The notes: generated from the letters alone by a model not told the origin. Positions 48,256-60,910 are shown, counted from the stretch's first letter. The stretch: DNA of 64,000 bases from Silurus meridionalis (GCF_014805685.1 NC_060891.1:1358501-1422500), one strand, 5' to 3'. Made by a program: numbers and translations.

Positions 48256-49493
48256 AGTTGGGAAAACATTCGGTATCAGGTTTAAATCGACATGCAAATT
48301 GTTTATCGTTTATCTGGAATTTGAGAAATCGGGTAGCGATCGTATGTTTATCACGTGCATTTCGACAAACCGTGTGTGGAGTGGATCTGTGGGCAGGACC
48401 CAGCCATGAATTGATTGCTATCGATCTGGATGATCGTTATTTCCTGATGATTAATTAATCCGTCTGATTAGGTAAAAGGTGCTCATATCATCAGTCAATT
48501 AAGAATTTATTGCTGATTAGTCTTTGAAGTTGCATTAATAAACCAATTACGTTTTTGGAGTCACCGTTAACGAGTTGGCATCGTGAAGCGTTTTTATAAT
48601 GCGTTTATGCCACGCTGCAAAGGGCCGCCATGTCCTCTACAGGTGCGCTTTCAGGACAAGGCTAATATCACCCAGGTGCCCCCCCACAACACACTCACAC
48701 ACTCACACACATATTCACAGCCTTTTGCTTTGTCATGTCTTCAGCTCACAGCGCACTCTCAGCTCTAATTATATGTGCAAACAGAGCATGACCTGTTGAT
48801 ATCCGTATTACAGTAATACAGTTCGCCTGGGTAAATGGCACTGGCAGCCTCTAAAGAGCCTCTTATCGGCCTTTAATTCTCCAGCGCATTAAAAGGCGCT
48901 GCCTGCTTTTTCAAGCTTCGATACATAATTGCAGGTATGGGGAGGGAAAAAAAGGCTGGTTAAGACATTTTTATTTAGCCATTTCCCTGCCTGTTCGGAG
49001 AAAGCGAGAGAGAGAAGAGTAATTTTCCTCGGCAAAGGTGAAGGTCTTTCATTCATCAGATCCGTACAGCTCATTCATTACTTCACGCCGCGTATTCATT
49101 CACACAGCGAGCGCGCTCAATTCATGCAGGCTCAAGGACACACTGATCCCATACTGTAGTTTTTTACGCTCGTTCAAAAGGCTGTATGAAACGTATTTGT
49201 TGTGGAGCTGTTGTGACTTTTTCTGCCTCGCAAACACGTTACTATTTCCAGACGGTGTATTTACTCTGTGGGCAGAAATAACTCTTCACATGCAGGCTTT
49301 ACTCCCAGCCTTAACTCTCCAGTGGCCAGCTCTGGGATTTAAAGGTGCAGTATGTAATGTCAGAATGTTGGAATCTTCATAGACCTCTAATGAATATTGT
49401 GACACAGGTTTGGGTAGGTTTGGGTTTTTTCTGGTCGGGAAATTTGCACCACGTCTAGACTTAAAGCCTAGTAATATTCGTCACTAAACATTA
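48256..49493. other. No gene; candidate regulatory block at 48830-49100
   Basis: Repeat-free DNA with words such as cggcctttaattctccagcg and cattaaaaggcgctgcctgc. No coding exon was recognised. Confidence 0.3.
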
Positions 49494-49996
49494 GGGATGG
49501 TAAGATTCAGCGATTCGCATCGGCATAAAAGTGATGCATCGATTTTAGATAGTGGCAACCATCGTTTTTAACATATTTGCATCGGTAAAAAGGGACCAAT
49601 AATTTGTGATGAATATTTTATATACAGATCGATTTCTCCTCGTTAAACTGTTTCTCGAGCGCGTTCTCTCAGCATCGCTACCGCTACGTGAATATGACAT
49701 ATCACAACACTACGGAGACCGAGGCGTGTCCCAAAAGTCACATAGAATACAGATTAACATGGCAGAGGTAGAGCTGTAACTTCCTGCAGTCACAACAGAA
49801 CAAGAATGTCTGGCTTTATTTAATATTCTTTCTTTTTTTGCGATCGGAAAATCGGAACGCATTGCATCGTACTGGGGGAATCGTATCGCATCGCATCGGT
49901 TTCTGCTTCATATATATCTTTAATGTATCATATCGTTGGCTATTCATCGAGATGCAAAACGCATCGGCCTCAGTTATGGAGCTGCACATCCCTACT
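49494..49996 (+). mobile_element. hAT-like MITE (TAGGGATG family), copy 2
   Basis: The ends tagggatggtaagattc and gctgcacatcccta are inverted over the first about 8 bases. The internal sequence matches copy 1 at 39118-39680. It has many 'atcgcatcg' words and no transposase frame. Confidence 0.7.
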
Positions 49997-51488
49997 GAAC
50001 ATCAGAGTGCTTTCAGAAGAGGCCAATTAACTGACATGGAAAATAAACTAAAAATGTTACTTCCACTCTTTTAAACTAAACTTCGACCAATATTTGCTCT
50101 AAACTTCGTATTCATTGGATTGTTGATCGATAGTGTTCACCTGTCTTGTTTTTGCATCCTGTTGCATGTGCAAGTTTGCAAAGTCTTGTTCAGTGCTATC
50201 ATGCGTGTTAGCATGTTGATTTATCGTGTCCACCTGTGCTCTGACCAGCTTAGTTCTTGGACCTCTGACTAACACAAATCATGGCAGCCATTTCATGTCA
50301 CACAAAACACGACAAATGTGAGCCACAATACAATCTTCTTTAGGAATATCTGTCTAGTGCATATCCATCAGTGAGAATAGTTCCCTGCATTGTAATGTCA
50401 TGAAGATAAACAGGACATTGCAGCCGTTCCAGTCAGCTCTAATGATGTGTGACTCGGCCGCTGCTCAGCACTTTAGCATGTTGTCAGTTTTCCGCCAAAG
50501 GTCAATTATATTAATTCCACTACATGACCCTACGATTGGGACACCAGTGCAGATTGATTCGGCCTGTCTGTCCGCTCTGTGGTCTGTCTGCTGGTTAGTG
50601 ATTCATGGTGCAGGAGCCCACTAATTACCAGTATCCATGTTCCAGCTGGACTGGGAGATTAACCAACCTACTCCTCTTTACTTCAGTTCACAAAAACAGT
50701 GACACAGACAAATGGACAAACTGCCCCGCAGAAGTAGAGACGGACCCGTTAATTCGAGTCCAAAGAAACCACAAAGAAACAGCCACAGCAGACCTCCTAC
50801 CCGATTAAACACGAGCGCTGTCTGGTCGGAGTCGAAAAGCTTTTAATGAACCAGCAAAGCAAGACATAATAAGAAAAAAAAAAAGCGATCAAAAGAGAAG
50901 TCTTGTCAGGTCATTTGCATGCACATTGATTTTTATGGAGCTCTACAGGCTGAGATTAGGTGAAATATAATTAGTGAGTGCCGTCTCAGAGAAAAACAGG
51001 AATGATTGGAGGTTAATAAAAGGAACTCTGCGTATTTGCGTAGTATATTTGACTCAGCATGACGACGCTGCAAAAAAACATTCACACCAAAGTGCAATAT
51101 GCAGCACTTTTATTAAAGGTATAATCAGCAATTTCAAATATCTGCTGTACAACGCCTTAATGCTGGTTTCTGGATTTCCAACTTTGTCCTGATTGGCTGA
51201 ATTTCACTGGTCACATGATTTTCTGAGGCACCACAGAGACAAGAAAATAATCTACAAGCAGATTTTCATTATACATCATTATAGCAGAAGACTTTGACTT
51301 TCTCCAATGAAAAGATGCTGATTAGTGATTTAGGAGAATGACTCTGATAATAGTGCAGGCTGTAATTCAGTTCAAAATACAATAAAACGATTGTTTTTGT
51401 CATAACAGGTCACTGCTATTCTGAAATGTTAATTAATAGATGAACATTTGTAATCATTGGCTCTGTAGGAGTCAAGTAACTCACCACT
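49997..51488. other. No gene recognised
   Basis: Intergenic DNA. Frames at 50400-50808 have no recognised homology. Confidence 0.4.
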
Positions 51489-51806
51489 ATGGTTGCAAAA
51501 TTCCAGGAATTTCCACGGGAATTACCTGGAATGTGCACAATTGCAGGTGAGCCTATAACAGAGAACTGCAATGTCAAAAATCTTGCAGGACAATCAGTCA
51601 TTTTCAAAATCTGTGTTTATGTTTGCATGCATGCCAGCTTATGACCAAGCAAAATGTTGATATTTATTTTTGAAAATTAATACAGTTCATAAAAATTTCC
51701 CCAAATTGTTAGTAAATTCCCATAAATTCCTGGTAAGTTTCTGAAATTTCCCAGATAAAGTTTCCATGGAAAGTTTCCGAGATTTTCCGCCCTTTGCAAC
51801 CCTACT
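51489..51806. mobile_element. hAT-like MITE (GGTTGCAAA ends)
   Basis: The ends tatggttgcaaaattcc and ccctttgcaacccta are inverted. The interior has repeated 'aatttcc' and 'gggaat' words typical of a fish hAT MITE. No coding sequence. Confidence 0.65.
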
Positions 51807-53299
51807 CAGCACTGCATTATGGAAGATTTTATTATAATTTACAATTATGTATTTATGTAATTATGAATTGTACTGAGAAGCTAATTTCGGTTGGAGATTT
51901 GTACAGAAGATATAATATATATAAAGTGGTTTTTGGTTTGTCCCACTTGGTGAACCCTAATTAATATCAGTTAACAGAAAACTTTACTTTGGAAAAGGGT
52001 CTCTATTAACAAAACAGGGGTTTTAAATCTTTCACATTTTCTGTGTGGAAGGAGATTTGGCAACCGGGTGGCTATTTGACAGAATTATGAGAATGAAATG
52101 AAACATGGATACACAGCCGTAGCAGTCCGATGCAAGATACATTTTAGAGTTAAATCATCCATGGGTCTGAGACTGAGCTGAACCTGCTCTAACTCTAATC
52201 CCAACACATCATGGCACAGTGTAGTGGAAGGCCAGTGGTAAGCGATCAGCATGATAATGGCACAAAGAGGGGAAAAATGGTATATCAATAAAAAGGGATC
52301 GGCACTTTGTGAAGACTCCTGCAGACTCGTGTGGTGGTCCCAGCTTTAGAAACACGGAGGATAAAGTATTATGTCGCTAATCCTGCTTGTCTTTTCTCCA
52401 GCTCATGTTGGACCGCAGTACCACGCTTGGCCTCCTGCTTTTGGCCCACTTTTAAAAGGGAAGCGGTTCGCCCCAGGCGCAAATGAATCAGACATTCAAA
52501 GGAGTTAAAGAAGTGAAAGAGTCGTGTCCTGTTAAAAATGCCTCGCATGTAGGCAGTGATGAGAAATAGGGAAGACATGGCTCAGAGCAGAAATGATGAA
52601 AATAATGTAATAGATTTGAAAATGGACGAGTCAGCCAATGAAGGCCTACTTATCAGGACGATTGGGTCGCTGTTGGCGTAAGGCCAATCTTCATAGATGG
52701 GGGAAAATGTGATGAAAATCTATCCGTTTAACTCCAGGCCATGAAAATCGACACGCGCGGTAGCAACGGCGCACAGGCTACGGCCCCAATAATGCTGCCT
52801 CTCAATATGATTTGCAGGAAAATCGATGAGGGAAGCCGCGATGACGCCTGCGCACACGCCCAGACGCCGGTAAATCACCACGTACTTCTCTCTTTAGTAT
52901 TTAGAGCATGTTAATATGATAATTTGTTGCTGACACACTGAACAGATTATACTGACAGTAAACATTCAGACGTGTAACGTCGGAGGAGAAAGAGTTTGGT
53001 TGCCATAGAGACAGCTCTGTTGGTGTGCAGTCACTGGCTTGTGGGGTTTTTTTTTCCCTTAGGGGATCGAGTGACTTTTTCTGAGTCGTTTCTCTGCAAT
53101 CATATTAAAGTCATTGCGGATGAACTGTAGCGTGCATTTTAATGTGTGAGGAATAACTGAGATTGGACTTTAAGGATGGATTTTGATTGTAATTAATATC
53201 AACAGTCTGCTACAATGGATCACAGTTTGCATGAACAGTTTCGTTATTTAAGCTCCCGTTACTGAACAGCACCTCAAAAAAAATGGAACTGTATTTGAA
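51807..53299. other. No gene; candidate regulatory block at 52640-52870
   Basis: The block 52640-52870 is repeat-free, CpG-bearing and rich in aaaatcgatga and gatgaaaatcta words. No exon was recognised. Confidence 0.3.
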
Positions 53300-53420
53300 T
53301 GGATCTTCAGTGTCGAGGATGAGGACGGGTTCCATTTTGAGTCTGGTTCCTCTCGAAGTTTCTTCCTCATGACATCTCAGGGAGTTTTTTCCTTCACCAC
53401 AGTCGCCTTCTCATTTGGGA
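53300..53420 (+). mobile_element. L2-type LINE 3' UTR fragment
   Basis: 'gaggacgggttccattttga', 'gtctggttcctctcgaagtt' and 'ttccttcaccacagtcgcc' match the L2 3' end at 60700-60785 in the same orientation. Confidence 0.65.
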
Positions 53421-55424
53421 CAAACTTAAAATAATAAGGATCAAACTTGTGGACACTAAACTTATACATTCTGTTACACAGTTTTATAACTTCTTCATCT
53501 CTTCATCTTCATCAAATAAGGATGAGTTGAGCACGAAATACGTCGTCTCTACCGCTGTCAGGGTGTTTTGTTCATCATTAATAGTTAAAGCTAGGTCTAT
53601 AGCTTTTCTTCAGAAACAAAAACATAATCAACTTAAAAACAACAACTGAGCAATATGTTGGTTTTATATGTAACCATAGCAACAACATTTGTAGCCTCGA
53701 GGCCTAGCTGAATAAATTGTTATATTATCCAGCTACGAGGAAACAAAGTATTGTAAAAGCATCCTTTTGTTGAGTCATGGTGTAAGTAATATAACACCGC
53801 TTTCCAACATCAGAAACTAAAACACATGGCAGAGAAAGGGAAGAAAATAGCCTCCTCCTCCAGCGTTATTTTGCGTTATCACGCCGCTTTGTTCGCCGTT
53901 ATCTCTCGCTTACATTGCACATGGGAAATGTAACATTGCACAGAGAATAGACTCTCATTTCAGCTCATTTGTACTTCAATCTCCTGTTGGTCCTGGTCCA
54001 ACTACGTGAAACGACCAGGGTGAGCAGAAACGATAATTATTGTGCAGGAACCGAGCCAAAAAAGTTGTCCCCGAAGAGCAGGTTACTGCTGCAACAGGCT
54101 TTTGGTCAGTGTTTTATTTGAGCTGCTCTCACATTGCTTATGGGTTTTTTCTTTTTTTTGTTGTTGTTTGATTTACTCAGCCTTTACTCTGTCTTTTTTT
54201 ACCTCGCTGGTTAAAGTGCTTGTTTTTTAGTTAATATGAAGCAGCAGTGTTGAAAATGTTTATTTTACTTGTCGTCTAGACGTCCTGTCATGTCTAGACG
54301 ACAAAAAAATCTTATTGTTTCACTTTTAAAACAGATCTTTTGTATATTATATTATATATTAAGTAAAATAATATGTATACTTTTAAATAAAAAACATCTA
54401 GACCACATTTTAAAGACAACAATGATAATTAATAATATTTATAATAATAATAATTTACTAAATAATAATAATAATAATAATTAAGTTTTTTAACAAAATA
54501 AATATTTATACATAAAAAGTTAATGCATTTGATAAAAATTATTTTAAAAATGTCTATTTCATTCCTTTATTATTTATTTTTTGTAGCATTAAAGGTTTTT
54601 GTTAATGCTATAAAACCACAATTTAGCAGTTGACCACATCTGTGTAGGCATGTAATCTTGCATACTAATGAGAGCAGCGTTTCTTACCAACAAAACCCCG
54701 TGTCAGTGCTGTGAAAAGGGGAAGGTTTGCCAAAGCAGAAGGTTTCTGTGCTTTTTTTCACAGAGGTTGCTGTAGTCAGTGTGGATGTGATGTCAGGTGT
54801 ATTTTGTACATACTGTATTTTCTAAGGACGCAGCTTCTGCAGCCGCAACACAAACGCAGTAAGATTGCAGTTTATGTGCACCTGATTACTGCTTTGTGCT
54901 GCTGCCTGCTGCTTTTTTTTGTTCAGACAAGAACAAAAACTAGGAAAGAATCATATAAGCACGGAATCACAAACAGTAACAAATCCACGTGCACTTCCTG
55001 GTTTTAACCAGCGAAGTTATTTCAATATTGGTTTGGGCAAGAGCTCATGGTAATCCAGACACTATGCTTATTCTTGTTCCTGTTGAATTGTATTATTTGT
55101 TTTTAATAATTAAACGTGGGAAATGCAGAAAAGAGCAGCATTGCCATTTTTTCAGATCTGAAGCAGTTTGGGGAGATCCCACATTTAGCTGGAAAAGTCG
55201 GGTGTCACTTTAACTTTGGTAATAAAATCATAATAAAATCTGAAGCTGATTATGAAAAGTGAATGTTTTTTAAGGGTGCTTTCACACCGATTTGTTTTGA
55301 CTCTGAATCATTGTGAAACTGATTTCTTGTTATCCTGTTATAGTTACACATAACGCATTGTGAAACGAAGCAAAATAAAAAAGCTGTGGGAAAGAATGTG
55401 TAGAGATGAAGTGGTAGTAAAGGG
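53421..55424. other. No gene recognised
   Basis: AT-rich intergenic DNA with a small perfect palindrome at 54269-54304 and a taa/ata-rich stretch at 54422-54482. Confidence 0.4.
54269..54304. repeat. Perfect 13-bp inverted repeat, 10-nt loop
   Basis: ttgtcgtctagac (54269-54281) and gtctagacgacaa (54292-54304) are exact complements. Flanks are AT-rich and the right side continues as an A run, but no T run follows, so it is not a terminator. Confidence 0.9.
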
Positions 55425-55605
55425 GAAGTGATAGCACAGAGGACAAGAAGTTACTTTTGATGGGAACGCGTTGTGTTCAAATCCTAGCGCTAGCAAACTG
55501 CAACAGCTGGGCCCCTGAGCAAGGCCCTTAACCCTGAATTGCTCAGATGTACAACTGAGATAATTGTAAGTCTGGTTGACGGAGTCTGCCAAATGCCGTA
55601 AATGT
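55425..55605 (+). mobile_element. tRNA-derived SINE (second type)
   Basis: gtgatagcacagagga (A-box-like) and gtgttcaaatcctag (B-box-like) are followed by ctgggcccctgagcaagg and a tail ending gtctgccaaatgccgtaaat, a tail common in fish SINEs. It lies directly before a Tc1-like remnant. Confidence 0.6.
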
Positions 55606-55609
55606 AAGA

Positions 55610-56012
55610 TGAAAGCACATTCATACAATCCTTGAACTTGGAGACTCAAATCTGTTCCAGCATGACAATGCCTCTGTGCACAAAGCCAGCTTTATGAATA
55701 TATGCTTCTAATGGGGTTGGATTGGAAGATCTTGACTGGCCTTCTATAGAGACCTGACTTCAATCTTATTGAACACCTTTGGGATGAATGTGAACGCTGA
55801 AGCCTCCTTATTCTACATCAGTACCCGACTTACTAAAACCTTAATGAACACAAATCTCCACAAGCACAAATTTACTGGAGCATCTTCCCAGAAGAGTGAA
55901 GATTATTATAACAGTGAATGTGGACTAAATGTGGAATGAGATCTTCAAAAAGCACTTACAAATCTTATATTGAGATGTAGACAAACTTTTAATATATGTC
56001 ATATAGTACAAT
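55610..56012 (+). mobile_element. Tc1-like 3' remnant
   Basis: 'ctgttccagcatgacaatgc', 'cttgactggccttctataga', 'gaacacctttgggatgaatg' and 'catcttcccagaagagtg' are Tc1 transposase 3' sequence. It relates to 2390-2758 and ends in a degraded catatagta terminus. There are multiple stops. Confidence 0.7.
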
Positions 56013-57529
56013 GTGCAAAAAAGGAGAAGTGTAAACAACGTGTAAACATATGCACAGCAACAGTTGGTGGCAGTTTGAAATGTGTGTAAAACAGCAATTA
56101 AGAAACACAGCGTATAAACAGTTATAATATGGGTTGCGTTAAAGACATGGATGTTTATGAGTTGAATTGAGTATTTGAGTGTGCGTTCGAGTTCTCGTTC
56201 GGAACAGTTCAGAGTTTACCGTGCTCATGTTCTTGCACAGCAGTCGAGGAAAAACACACCAGGATTTCCATTTATACTGGAGACGACTGGAGCTACAACT
56301 GACTCGAGAGACCGGCGTCCCAACCAAACGAGAAGACAAATGAGCGCTTCCACACGGCTGCTGCTCGCTGCTGAATCTCACTTCTGCCTCATATATTCAA
56401 AACTCGCTCCATTAACTCTAGCACGTCCTTGTGCCAAAACGCCCATGGCAGGATGTTGACATTGCAGTACAAAAAGGTGACCGTAGGCTGCGTGCGAGGT
56501 TCGAGTGGATGAAAGGACTGATATTTCTCAGCGCAAATGACCCACTTGGGCTTTAGTCCATTAGCAGGGTGAGAATCTGGGCAAATAATGCCATCTGCAC
56601 TGCATGTGCACTCGAAACCCTGAGAGAGAACAATGGATCGACCTGGCCAGAACCTGCATCAGGACGTGTTCCTGTGTGAGAGTCCCCGGATATTCACAGA
56701 ACCATTACGAGAACTTTATAGGCCTTTAGGAGAAGCCCAGAAGGAACACATAGCTGGTTTATATCCTCTACACCAGCGAGGACAACTCAATCCTGACAGC
56801 ATTCAATACAACTTTACATCCTCCGTATTACCTGAGACAGATAAATGGACACACATTAGCTTTCTGAAAAGAAAGAATTAATTTATTGTTTGAAAATCAC
56901 ATTTATTTTACATTCAGTGATTGATTAATTATAATTTTGTGGCTTTATCTGTGTTAGATCCCTCACCCTGCTCTTTACTTACATCCCAAAGAGCAGAAAA
57001 CCCAACCACAGCACCGCTCTCGCTTCCTCCTCATTCCGATTCGGGTGCGAATTAAAAATCCCAGAGCTCCGTACATTAGAATAATGCCTATTGTCTCTCG
57101 AGTCCCATTACACGTATGATCTGGCGGCGCGTTCCTTCCTGAAAGAGCATTTTGGCTCGTGGTGAGAGGCAAGTTACCCATCGACACGTCCCAGCAGGGG
57201 GATTCGCAGCTCAGCATTTTCAACACTCATATCAATTATGGATGACTCTCATGCATGCTTTACTGGGTTATTTCCACACAGACGCTCCTAATAAAACCTG
57301 ATGTACAGTATGTGGAAAAATCCGAGGAACTCCTCAAGTCGCTTTTTAAGGAACCACTGAACTCGGAGACGTCATTTTTAATCGGTTAATTTTTTACACT
57401 GATTACAGGCTTACGGATCGGTTCGGAGAATAAAAAAGCAGGAAGCTAAATATTAGAAATGGAATTGAAATGTATCTGACAGGTTTCGATGTAAAACGAA
57501 TAAAAAACACCCCGAACATCAGCCGGTGC
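56013..57529. other. No gene recognised
   Basis: Intergenic DNA. Frames at 56139-56459 and 56633-56881 have no recognised domain. Confidence 0.4.
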
Positions 57530-57790
57530 TGCTACGACTTTATTCTTGTAATTTGTAGTAGCGCAACTTTATTTTCGTAATTTGGACTTTTTTCTTGATT
57601 GCTACGACTTCATTCTTGTATCGCTATGACTTTATTCTGGTCTTTGTTCTCGTAATTTTGACTTTCTTTTAGTAAGGTTACGACTTTATTCTTGTAATAC
57701 TATGAATTTATTTTGGTAATTCGGACTTTATTCTCGTAATTCGGACTTTATTTTCATAATGCTACAACTATATTCTCGTAATGATAAATT
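57530..57790. repeat. Minisatellite of diverged acgactttattctcgtaat units
   Basis: About nine to ten units vary around 'gacttTATTCTcgtaat', spaced by 4-10 bases (gcta, ttcg, tttg). Unit length is about 18-30 bp. Confidence 0.8.
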
Positions 57791-57949
57791 TATGTTTTTT
57801 TTTTCACGTAGCACTAAAACTTTGTCGTACGTTTGCACATGATCACAATTTTTTGTTTAAATTATTGACAATTATTTGTATTTTATTAAATTATAGTTAG
57901 ATTTAGCGTCATTCTCTTGTTAAATTCTCTTTTATTTCCTTTTGATGCT

Positions 57950-58210
57950 GATGTCTTTAATGATAAAAAGCATTTTAGTTTGTTACTGAGAAACATCTAA
58001 ACCCTGTGACTAGTTAGAAAAGTACTGACACCGGAGACTCCTTCTATTAATGTCTCCACAGATGTTTCTTATTATTTTTTATTTGGTTACATAAATATGT
58101 TCAGTATGAACGGTGTGTTATCGTTAGAGACAAAGTGCACATTAATAAATGTATCTGATTTTGCTGCTGTTTTGGATTATTAATGAAACAATCAGAATCA
58201 AGAATTCAGC
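57950..58210 (-). repeat. Dispersed repeat (copy e), long
   Basis: The inverse core is ctgacaccggagactccttc at 58025-58044. The family opening is also inverse: caatcagaatcaagaattc at 58190-58208 with gctgctgttttggattatta before it. This copy shows that opening and core belong to one element of at least 180 bp. Confidence 0.55.
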
Positions 58211-59068
58211 TTTTGATACAAATCAACTTCTGTCTCATGAGGGAAAATGTTTAGAGTTTGATTACAGGTTGTTTATTTGCTCTCGACTGCCCAAAAAAAC
58301 CCCCGCAGTATGTTAACATTCGGCTTGTTACATCCCGACTCACATTCCCATTTCAAGTGTTTCGATGACGTATGTGTTCCAAAAAGGCCTGTGTTTATTT
58401 CCTCGTAATTTGTCATGACATTTTGGGGAACATCGTGCAGTTCCTGTCAGAACGTCACAGTAATTTCCTGCTAGGATTTACGGTTTCTTTTCAGACAATA
58501 AAAACATCCGTTTTGTGAAAAGAAAAACATAAATCAGCGTCAGGGGCCATTAGAAATAGATTGTATAGATTGTGTCAGTTGGAAAAACAAAACAACGGCA
58601 CTTCATTAATAATATAAAAGCTGCGATGTGACACGTCTGACATCGTCCCTGAGGTAAATACAGGTTAGAAAATGCCAGATAAGATGTGTGGTTAAAATTT
58701 GTTTTTTTTCCGTCTGTAAGTGTGACAGCTCGAGTTTATTGAAAGTGAAAGCAGATTGCAGTCTCTCTACATGAACTCGGGTTCAGATTAATTGCTTAAC
58801 ACACAATCGTCTCGTCCAGCCGTCCCTCCACCCCCCACACCCCCATCGAACCCCACCAATGCCCACCACATCAAACCCCCAAACAATAAAGTGCTCTAAA
58901 TTTCATTTAAAATGCAGATTTCTAATCTTTTGGTTGCACACGACTTGTACATTACACTGGACTCAGGCTACATTAATTCATCTAAGTGCCTCAGGCAAAA
59001 TATTGTATGATAGAGACATCCATCTGTGCTTTGTTTTACAATGGGTTTTAAAGAAGTGCAAGACAGTG
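58211..59068. other. No gene recognised
   Basis: Intergenic DNA with a C-rich patch at 58815-58860. Confidence 0.4.
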
Positions 59069-59112
59069 AGAGAAAGAGAGAGAGAGAGCGAGAGAGAGAG
59101 AGAGAGAGAGAG
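59069..59112. repeat. (GA)n microsatellite
   Basis: About 21 units with two interruptions. Confidence 0.95.
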
Positions 59113-59342
59113 CATGGTAATTACTGGAATGAGTGACGTGGGTTTCTGCCGGCTTTTTAGAAATAAGGTGGGTTTTTATGATGTCTAACGCAAACTAAAT
59201 ATTTCCTCCCACTGAATATTGACCTCGACTTAACCAGTGCCTGAGGTACAGTCTTAATTACCAGGATTAACGTTGAACAACAACACCACACCACCCTCTG
59301 AATCAGCATCACAAACTCAGCTGCACTCACACCATACTGAAA

Positions 59343-59587
59343 TACATGCACAAAAGTTTGTGGACTCCCGATTATAAGATTGATATGCACTTTTTTTTTG
59401 CATCCTATTTCACATTTCCTGTTAAAATACTTCTAGAAAGACGTTCCACTAGATTTTCTGGAGATTTGTGTGAGATTTATTTAGCTACAGGGGTGTTAGT
59501 AAAGTCAGGTAGTGATGTAGGTGAGAAGGTGAGGAGGTTCCTGGGGTGCAGTCAGCGTTCACATGCGGTATTGTCATTCTGGAACAG
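59343..59587 (-). mobile_element. Tc1-like element, left part (split by L2)
   Basis: It starts atgcacaaaagtttgtggac. 'ggtgttagtaaagtcaggta' and 'ggttcctggggtgcagtcag' are the inverse of Tc1 transposase 3' sequence. It continues after the L2 insertion at 60911-61008. Confidence 0.65.
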
Positions 59588-60910
59588 TGTTTGTGTCTCC
59601 TAGCTCAAAAATGTCATTCAAAGACGTCAATCAGGTTACAAAAACAGCCTTCTTTCACCTTAGAAATATTTCTAAGCTAAGAAATATGTTGTCTATATCC
59701 GATGCAGAGAAGCTCGTCCATGCGTTTATGACCTCCAGAATAGACTACTGTAATGCGTTACTAGGTGGATGTCCTGCTTCATTAATAAACAAGCTTCAGT
59801 TAGTCCAGAATGCAGCAGCCAGAGTTCTTACAAGGTCAAAAAAATATGATCACATAACCCCGATCTTATCGTCCCTACATTGGCTTCCTGTTAAGTTTCG
59901 AATAGACTACAAACTATTACTTCTCACTTATAAAGCACTAAATGGTTTGGCTCCCATGTATCTATCCAGTCTTTTAACACGCTACAATCCGCCACGCCCC
60001 TGAGATCTCAAAACTCTGGGCTTCTAGTAGTTCCTAGAATAGCAAAGTCCACTAAAGGTGGTAGAGCATTTTCACATTTAGCTCCTAAACTCTGGAATAG
60101 TCTTCCTGACGGTGTTCGGGGCTCAGACACACTCACCCAATTTAAGTGTAGATTAAAACGATCTTTTAGCAAAGCCTACACATAACACACATCACATCAT
60201 AACCTTGTGCTCCAGAACATCTGATCACATGCACATTATCAACTTGTGCTGTTAATATCATGAACAGCAGCTACGCTAATTCCTCTCCACTGCTTCTCTT
60301 TCTCCCCATCCCGAGGCATCCTGAGGTTGCTCCAGCTCCAGTCACCTCCCACCTCGTGATGATTACGGACCTTTAAAGAAGTAGATGCCGAACTCACAAA
60401 CATCCTGAACCATCTAGAGACGTACCAGTGCCATTTGGATCCCGCTACATGTGTGGAGTTTTGACATTGGACCTCCTGGAGTGTTTAAAGGCTCTGGCAT
60501 GGAGAAGCTGATGCTGGATCTGTGGTGATCACAAATGCTGAGCTTATAAAACTCGGAGCTACTAACCATATAGACTGTTTAAGACTGCAGAAAGAACATT
60601 ACTTATAATCTTATACTCCAGTAATCATGTTAGTTCTCACTCTCCAGTGTTCTGTATTGTTGAAAGATTTATGATCAAACTCTTGATGTCACCCAGATGA
60701 GGATGGGTTCCCCTTTTGAGTCTGGTTCCTCTCAAGGTTTCTTCCTCATAACATCTAAGGGAGTTTTTCCTTGCCACAGTCGCCACGGCTTGCTCATCAG
60801 GGACAAATGCACACCATTCACCATCACTGTTGATTTGTGTAAAGCTGCTTTGAGACAATGTCTGTTGTGAAAAGCGCTATACAAATAAACTTGACTTGAC
60901 TTGACTTGAC
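59588..60910 (+). mobile_element. L2-type LINE, 5'-truncated, inserted in Tc1-like element
   Basis: It consists of the end of ORF2 (59605-60185), a 3' UTR of about 700 bp and a TTGAC-type tail at 60888-60910 after caaataaac. Its 3' 600 bp are nearly identical to the inverted copy at 38503-39114. It splits a Tc1-like element, so it arrived later. Confidence 0.85.
59605..60185 (+). pseudogene. L2-type ORF2 C-terminus (reverse transcriptase end)
   Basis: Residues such as TKTAFFHLRNISKLRNMLS, FMTSRIDYCNALLGG and LQLVQNAAARVLTRSKK belong to the thumb/C-terminal region of CR1/L2-type reverse transcriptases. The first frame stops at 60001-60003 (tga) because of a length change in a C run at about 59997-60000. 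The next frame continues the family sequence (KLWNSLPDGVR) to a taa at 60183-60185. The endonuclease and the catalytic part of the polymerase are absent through 5' truncation, so the copy is not autonomous. Confidence 0.85.

Noticed and set aside
57530..57790. CRISPR-like array
   Set aside because: Repeats are diverged and spacers are 4-10 bases and not unique. This is eukaryotic DNA, so it is a minisatellite.
59563..60003. 146-codon frame as a host gene
   Set aside because: The residues are the end of an L2-type reverse transcriptase and the DNA continues into a LINE 3' UTR and tail.
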